A DNA stretch of 64,000 nt from Costus lasius (lineage: Eukaryota; Streptophyta; Magnoliopsida; Zingiberales; Costaceae). Under the pieces are notes generated by a model. The model was not told where the DNA came from. It ran no database searches and worked only from the letters and a program-made list of their open reading frames with translations. Position 1 is the first letter of the stretch; each line of letters starts with the position of its first letter. Both the position numbers and the translations under genes were made by a program. Shown here piece after piece: positions 57,532 through 64,000 of the stretch. The stretch is from the NCBI GenBank assembly GCA_027563935.2, contig CM050449.1, positions 71,886,556 through 71,950,555 on the forward strand, in the 5' to 3' direction.

Positions 57532-60500
57532 TGTAACATCCCACATACTTAACCCCAAGCAAATAACACAATCGCAAAAGTAATAGGATGTTTCATATAA
57601 GATCGATCAAATGCTAGGTAAAACCGAGTTCAAGAAAAACACGATCTGAAAATTTTCAAAACTCCAAACACATAAAATCTTCGAATCACAAATCTCATAA
57701 ATCACATAAAGGTACCTGCCACCACGCAATACGTGCACTAGACATATGCACGTTACAGTTATCTCAAAACCGATTGCAAAAATATACATCAACTTCAATT
57801 TCAAAACAAATCCACAAAATCGATTTTATAAACTAATACCAAACACCGAAACCAGGCCAAAGCCCGCGGTGACACAAAAATCAGACTCGTAAAACCGCCA
57901 CAATCTGGCATTACAAGTTCACGTAGTTCACATCATTCATATCACATGGTTCACATAATTCATAGAATTTAGCCACAACCGGCATCATAAGCATAAATAC
58001 ATTAAGCATAATTCACAGCATCCCTATAATGCTAACTGCGCCCCTGCTCTACACCTGAAAATAGTGAGGGGTGAGCTACACAGCCCAGTGAGTGGATAGT
58101 CTAATTGACCATCCATAACATACTCTCAAAAACATATGCAGATTATTTTAAAAATCTTTAACAGGATATCATGTCAACACATAATAACAAATTCGATGCA
58201 AAAGTCATATAAGCAGCCAAAAATATACACACCAACATATAATAACCTCAGGTTCTAGAGTTATACTCTAAACCAACCGAACACACATATTCTAAACCAA
58301 CTAAACACACCATACTTAATTAACCTAGTTGTCCAGCATATTCACAAAGTGACCAATATGGTCTAACCCGGCTTGGCCAAAGCACTGGGAGCTGCAAAAT
58401 CTCGTGCAACACATAAACATGGACAGTGAATAGAATCAGGAGGTGGCCCCCGTCAGGTCACGACGTGGCACGCTGGTCTATCACGCCATAACATAAAACG
58501 AGAATAGAATCAGGAGGTGGCCCCCGTCAGGTCACGACGTGGCACGCTGGTCTATCACGCTATAACATAAAACGAGAATAGAATCAGGAGGTGGCCCCCG
58601 TCAGGTCACGACGTGGCACGCTGGTCTATCACGCCATAACATAAAACGAGAATAGAATCAGGAGGTGGCCCCCGTCAGGTCACGACGTGGCACGCTGGTC
58701 TATCACGCCATAACATAAAACGAGAATGATGACATCAAGAGGTGGCCCCTGTCTGACCAAGACATGGCACTTTGGGTCTTATATCATTCCCAACACATAA
58801 AAGAGTAATGACATCAAGAGGTGGCCCCTGTCCGACCAAGACATGGCACTTTGGGTCAAAACCCGTTCTCCCAAAAGGTTCCTACTGGACAACACACATA
58901 TCTTATTTCATAATTTCACATAGGTGGACATATTTCACAAAGGTGGACTCCTAAGTGTCAACTTGACTCTAGGATAGCCATCACAAAAATCACATCGGAC
59001 AGGCTGAACTTCAACCCCCATCACAATAATCATAATAGGCAGGTTGAACATCAACCCCCTCACATATCACAGTACAGGGCTGAAATTCAAACCCTTCACA
59101 TATCACATAAGAACTATCCCCTTGAGTTCATAGTCACACCTAGCCTTAGTCCTAACCATCACATGACCACATAATTTTCCAAAAACACAACCCCACATAA
59201 TTATCAAAGAATCACATAATGAAGATCACATAGTGTAGTCCTTATATTTCATGCTGATTAGTTCAGTGTAATCTTGCTATGTTATCACCCAATTCTTCTC
59301 AAACAAGGGTACATGCTACACTCATAAAGAAACATAAAATTACAACAAGCATTCATCATAAAATCAACATAAAATGTAATACATACAAATTACCACAATT
59401 TATCAAACAATCTATAAATACACATAAAGGAATATTCATGATTTGCATTTAACAAGCATCCAAAAATTGACATAAAAATCATGTATTCATATTAATTACT
59501 ACATGTGATCCACGGTTAACATAACATATTATTTACTAAATTTTAAACCTTAGTTAACATCAATCTCATGCTCAAAATCATTGATTTAAAACCTCCTAAA
59601 TTCCATAAAAGAATACCTTAACTTTCATGTTGCTAACTTTCGGATTTCATAAATAAAATCATCAAAATTTCGGTTTTCAAAATATACACACATTTGCCAA
59701 ATTTCGGTTTTCACAAAAATACATCTTAATTCCATTGTTAGCATGATAAAATTCCCAACTTAAATCAAACCCTTAGTTAACAAGAATCATCATGAATAAA
59801 TTAGGTTTTCATTATAAATATCTCCTTGCTATTTTCGATTCTTCACATGAGATATACATCCATTAAACTTTCGGTTTTTCATGTTATATATATATATCTT
59901 TGCATAAATTCGGTTTTTCATCAAAATAAGAAGTTCTACCATTGTAAAAAATTCGGTTTTTCATCAAAATAAGAAGATCTTAAATTCGGTATTTAACATG
60001 GTGAAATCTTGAATTTCGATTTAGCATGATCAAATTTCTAATCAATCTCATGCATCAATTAATACAACCAAATTACTAGAAATCAAAAAAACACTCCACT
60101 CACCTCTTAAACCGTGAACACAAGGATGAAAACCCTTCCAAAATTTCGTCCAAAGCCTTGGGGTCGCCCAAAGGATCTCCAAGACTCACCAAGGAAATTT
60201 CTTCACTTCAAGAAGATCGCCAAGAGGAAGAAGATGAAGAAGAAACACCAAAAAAAAATCGCCTCCAAGCTTTCCAAGAGTCGCCAAGTTCTTTCAAGCC
60301 GCCACCTCAATTTTCTCAAGACTCCAAAATCGCCACTAATCTCACCCTAATCGATATTATCACCTAAACTTTGGGTTTTAAAATTTTAAACCCAATAACC
60401 AATTTATTCCAATAGGGTTTAACCCATTTAACTAATAATTTCGAATTTTAAACCCAATAACCCAATATCTCATAATTAACTAATTATTTAATTAACTTAA

Positions 60501-60917
60501 CCATTAACCAATCACTTAACGAAAATCCATTAAGGATTTAACTAACATCCAATAAGGATTTAATTATCCAATAGAGTATAATTAATTAACCAATAAGGTC
60601 TAATTAATTAACTTAAAATTTGCAACCCAAAATCCTAATTAATTTATCACAAACAACCAATGATAATTTATCATAAATTAACAGTCAATAAACAAATAAA
60701 TAATCTCTAATTAATTTACAATAAATTAACAACCAAATAACCTCAAATCAATTAATTACAAATTAACAATCAATTAGCCAATTAATTAGCACCCAACAAT
60801 TTTATCTAAATCATAATACAATATCACAGCTAATGATTTTATTTAAATCCAAATAATTTATCATAATTTATCATAGAAAATAATGCTTACCAGAACTTAA
60901 GATCCTTGGATCTTACA
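57532..60917 (-). repeat. Gypsy #2 3' LTR
   Basis: 3,386 bp, TG...CA. Diverged from the gypsy #1 LTR but collinear: start block, minisatellite, TTCGGTTT zone (59640-60020), the exon-like AAGAAG block and an AT-rich TTAATTAA zone (60400-60890). ORFs at 60114-60367 are chance readings of a purine-rich block. Confidence 0.92.
58431..58726. repeat. 74-bp minisatellite, four nearly identical units
   Basis: TAGAATCAGGAGGTGGCCCC starts at 58431, 58505, 58579 and 58653. The only difference I see between units is one C/T near 58561. Two further, more diverged units (GACATCAAGAGGTGGCCCC) follow at about 58731 and 58808. Confidence 0.93.
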
Positions 60918-60928
60918 TTCCTCCCTCC
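60918..60928 (-). other. Polypurine tract of gypsy #2
   Basis: Minus strand GGAGGGAGGAA directly before the 3' LTR, identical to gypsy #1. Confidence 0.85.
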
Positions 60929-60946
60929 TTATAAAGCTTTAGTCCT

Positions 60947-63900
60947 CTAAAGCTCAGCATCCATATCATCAAAAAGGTAAGCATAATTTTTCCTCATATC
61001 AGCTTCAGTCTCCCAAGTCGCTTCTTCAACTGATTGATTTCCCCAGATAACCTTTACCAAAGGTATAGTCTTGTTCCTCAGAACTTTATCCTTTCTATCC
61101 ACAATCCGGAGAGGTCTTTCCTCAAAAGTCAAGTCACTCTGAATCTGAAGAGGTTCCAACTCCAACACATGAGATGGATCAGGATGATATTTCCTCAAAG
61201 CAGAGACATGGAATACATTATGTACATGGTCCATAGCAGGAGGTAAAGCTAAACGGTAAGCCACTAGACCAACTCTCTCAATAATATCAAAAGGACCTAC
61301 AAACCTAGGGCTCAACTTGCCCTTTTTGCCAAATCTCATAACACCCTTAGTAGGTGACACCTTCAAGAACACATGGTCTCCTACCATAAACTCCAAAGGA
61401 CGACGACGGTCATCAGCATAACTCTTCTGTCTGTCCCGAGCAATTTTCAGTTTATCCTGAATCTCTCTGACCTTATCAGTAGTCTCCTGAACTGCCTCAG
61501 ATCTCAAAATCATTCTGTCACCAGTTTCTTCCCAACACAAGGGAGTCCTACACCTTCTCCCATACAAAGCCTCATAAGGAGCCATCTGAATACTGGAGTG
61601 GAAACTATTATTATAAGTGAACTCTATCAAAGATAGGTCCCGGTTCCACTCAGAACTCCAATCGACCACATAGGCTCTCAACAAATCTTCTAGAGTCTGT
61701 ATGGTACGCTCCGTCTGGCCATCAGACTGAGGATGGTATGCGGTACTAAAACTCAACTTAGTACCCAAACCCTCCTGTAAACTCCTCCAAAATCTGGACA
61801 AAAATCGAGAATCCCTATCAGACACAATATCAACTGGCACTCCATGCAGCCTGACTATCTCATCAATGTACAATCTAGCCAGTCTCTCTAAAGAATAAGT
61901 CATCTTGATTGGAAGAAAATGGGCTGATTTAGTGAGCCTATCAACAATCACCCAAATAGCATCATGACCCAATCTGGTTCTGGGCAAACCACATACAAAA
62001 TCCATACTGATGCATTCCCACTTCCACTCAGGAATAGGAAGGGGCTGCAACAAACCACCAGGCTTTTGATGTTCAGCCTTTATAGTCTGACAGGTCAAAC
62101 ACCTAGAGACAAAATCAAGCACTTCTTTCTTCATACCCGGCCACCAAAAACTTTTCTTGAGATCCTGATACATCTTAGTCACGCCAGGATGTAGAGAATA
62201 TTTGGAGTTATGGCTGTCCTCCAATATTTCTTTCCTCAAGCTTGGTTCCTCAGGGACACATACCCTTCCACGAAACCGAAGAATACCATCATCAGACAGG
62301 CTAAAATCCTGAACTGCGCCATCAACCAGACTATCCCTGATCTGAACTAATCTCGGATCCACAGACTGCTGATCTCTGATCTTCTGCAACAAAGCAGACT
62401 GTACTCTGAGAAAAGCCACATAACCCGACTGAACTCCAGGAGTAACACTGATCCTGAGATCTCTGAACTCCTGCAGTAACTGCCACTCACTGACCCGCAG
62501 TGCAGCTACTGAAGTAACTGGATGTCTGCTCAGAGCATCCGCCACCACATTGGCCTTTCCAGCCTGATACTGAATGGAGAAGTCATAGTCTTTGATCAAC
62601 TCCATCCATCTTCTCTGTCACATGTTCAACTCCTTCTGAGTGAAGATATACTTGAGACTCTGGTGATCAGTGAACAGATCAAACTCTTGACCCAACAAAT
62701 AGTGACGCCATATCTTCAAAGCAAAGACTACGGCCGCCAACTCTAAATCATGAGTAGGGTAATTCAGTTCATACTCCTTCAGTTGTCTCGAAGCATAGGC
62801 TACTACAGAACCCTTCTGCATCAAGACACAACCCAACCCTTTGCCAGAAGCATCTGTATAAACAGTAAACCTTTCCCCATCACTAGGAATAATGAGGATC
62901 GGTGTACTAATCAATCTCCTTTTCAGCTCTTGAAAACTCTCTTCACACTTATCATCCCAAATAAACTTAGCCTCCTTTCTGGTCAATTTAGTTAGAGGAC
63001 CCGCCAGCTTGGAGAATCCCTCAACAAATCGCCGGTAGTAACCTGCCAAACCCAAAAAACTCCTGATCTCAGTAGCACTAGTCGGTCTTCCCCAATCAAG
63101 AATAGCTTGCACTTTAACTGGATCCACAGACACCCCCTGACCAGAAATCACATGTCCAAGAAAACTGATCTTCTCTAGCCAGAACTCACACTTACTAGCC
63201 TTGGCATATAACCGATTCTTCCTCAGAACCTCCAGTACTCTGCGCAAATCACTGACATGATCTGAAGTAGTCCGAGAGTACACCAATATATCGTCTATAA
63301 AAACTACCACACAAGAGTCAAGCAATTCATGGAATACCCTGTTCATCAAATCCATGAAGACAGCAGGTGCATTTGTCAGTCCAAAAGGCATAACTAAAAA
63401 TTCGAAATGCCCATACCTGGTCCTGAAAGCAGTCTTAAATATATCCTCATCCTTGACTCTAAGCTGATAATACCCTGATCTCAGATCAATCTTAGAGAAC
63501 ACTGTAGCTCCCTGTAATTGATCAAACAGATCATCAATTCTGGGAAGAGGATACTTATTCTTGATAGTCACTTGGTTCAACTGCCTGTAGTCTATACACA
63601 TCCTCAGGGTTCCATCTTTCTTCTTCACAAATAGCACTGGCGCTCCCCAAGGTGAAGCACTAGGCCGAATGTACCCTTTCTCTAACAATTCCTCCAGTTG
63701 TTTCTTAAGCTCGGCCAACTCTGAAGTAGCCATACGATAAGGAGCTCTGGAGATAGGTGCCGTACCTGGCGCCAACTCAATGCCAAATTCCACTTCTCTA
63801 ACTGGTGGCAAACCTGAAAATTCCTCAGAGAACACATCAGGAAATTCTTTCACCACCGCCATCTGAGTCAGATCAGAAGTAGAATCATCCTGCACCTTAA

Positions 63901-63997
63901 CATGTGCAAGATAACCCTTGCAACCACTGGCAAGTAACTTCCTGGCCTGCAGGAAAGATATCACATGTGGTCCTTGGTCTGACACTAGACCTCTCAC
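60947..63997 (-). pseudogene. Gypsy #2 pol with chromodomain, one nonsense codon, partial
   Basis: From the window edge on minus: end of protease region, reverse transcriptase ([19 protein letters not shown] near 63290), RNase H (YTDASGKG near 62855), a stop TGA at 62618-62620 where gypsy #1 has an arginine AGA codon, then the rest of RNase H, integrase finger (HNSKYSLHPG, then CLTCQ), D-D-E core and C-terminal chromodomain (VIWGNQSVEEATWE). Otherwise in one frame to the stop at 60947. Gag lies beyond the window. Confidence 0.93.
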
Positions 63998-64000
63998 AAA

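Larger units (their letters stand above)
57532..64000 (-). mobile_element. Gypsy #2: Tekay/Del-like chromovirus, antisense, leaves the window
   Basis: Same family as gypsy #1. 3' LTR 57532-60917 (TGTAACATCCC to GATCTTACA), polypurine tract, and pol on minus running to the window edge. Inserted into the ATHILA ORF. The flanking 5 bp are GCTCA (57527-57531); the second copy would lie beyond the window. The LTR is about 270 bp longer than that of gypsy #1, largely because of an expanded minisatellite. Confidence 0.92.

Noticed and set aside
58431..58885. Regular repeats that could look like a CRISPR array
   Set aside because: Units are contiguous 74-bp tandem copies without variable spacers, in a plant retrotransposon LTR.

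Overview
This is plant repeat DNA. I see no host gene, no RNA gene and no CRISPR. Nearly all 64 kb can be assigned to LTR retrotransposons: two related Ty1/copia families, a Ty3/gypsy chromovirus family and one Athila-type Ty3/gypsy element. Initiator-Met-tRNA primer sites, an aspartate-tRNA-like primer site, a chromodomain on the gypsy integrase and an ATHILA-domain ORF point to the nuclear genome of a flowering plant. The species cannot be told from the sequence.

Layout. 1-4.4 kb: debris of copia family B: an antisense polyprotein piece, filler DNA, half a sense LTR with primer site and leader, then an antisense LTR piece. 4.4-29.9 kb: a three-level nest. Copia #1 (family A, sense, six in-frame stops) is split at 8498/28028 by gypsy #1 (antisense chromovirus, LTRs about 3.1 kb, target duplication GTGAG). 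The left LTR of gypsy #1 is itself split by copia #2 (family A, antisense, 8974-18056). 29.9-38.3 kb: two truncated family-B copia elements in tandem around a shared LTR, which holds a 2.1 kb probable solo LTR of another family (34097-36199). 38.3-57.5 kb: the Athila-type element, with copia #3 inserted in its LTR. Copia #3 (38578-47644) has 1,676-bp LTRs in which I see one difference, a perfect AGAAC target duplication and an unbroken 1,293-codon ORF. 57.5-64 kb: gypsy #2, same family as gypsy #1, antisense, cutting the ATHILA ORF and running out of the window.

How the parts work: in each element the LTR carries promoter and polyadenylation signals, the primer binding site and polypurine tract prime reverse transcription, and gag-pol supplies capsid, protease, reverse transcriptase, RNase H and integrase. 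Only copia #3 looks able to supply all of these itself. Most other copies carry in-frame stop codons; copia #2 carries many single-base indels that may be consensus errors rather than biology.

The most unusual signals are two arrays of short hairpins with compensating stem changes around the Athila gag-pol, a pair of covarying palindromes in the family-A copia leader, a dense TTCGGTTT motif in the gypsy LTRs, and an expanding 74-bp minisatellite in the same LTRs.
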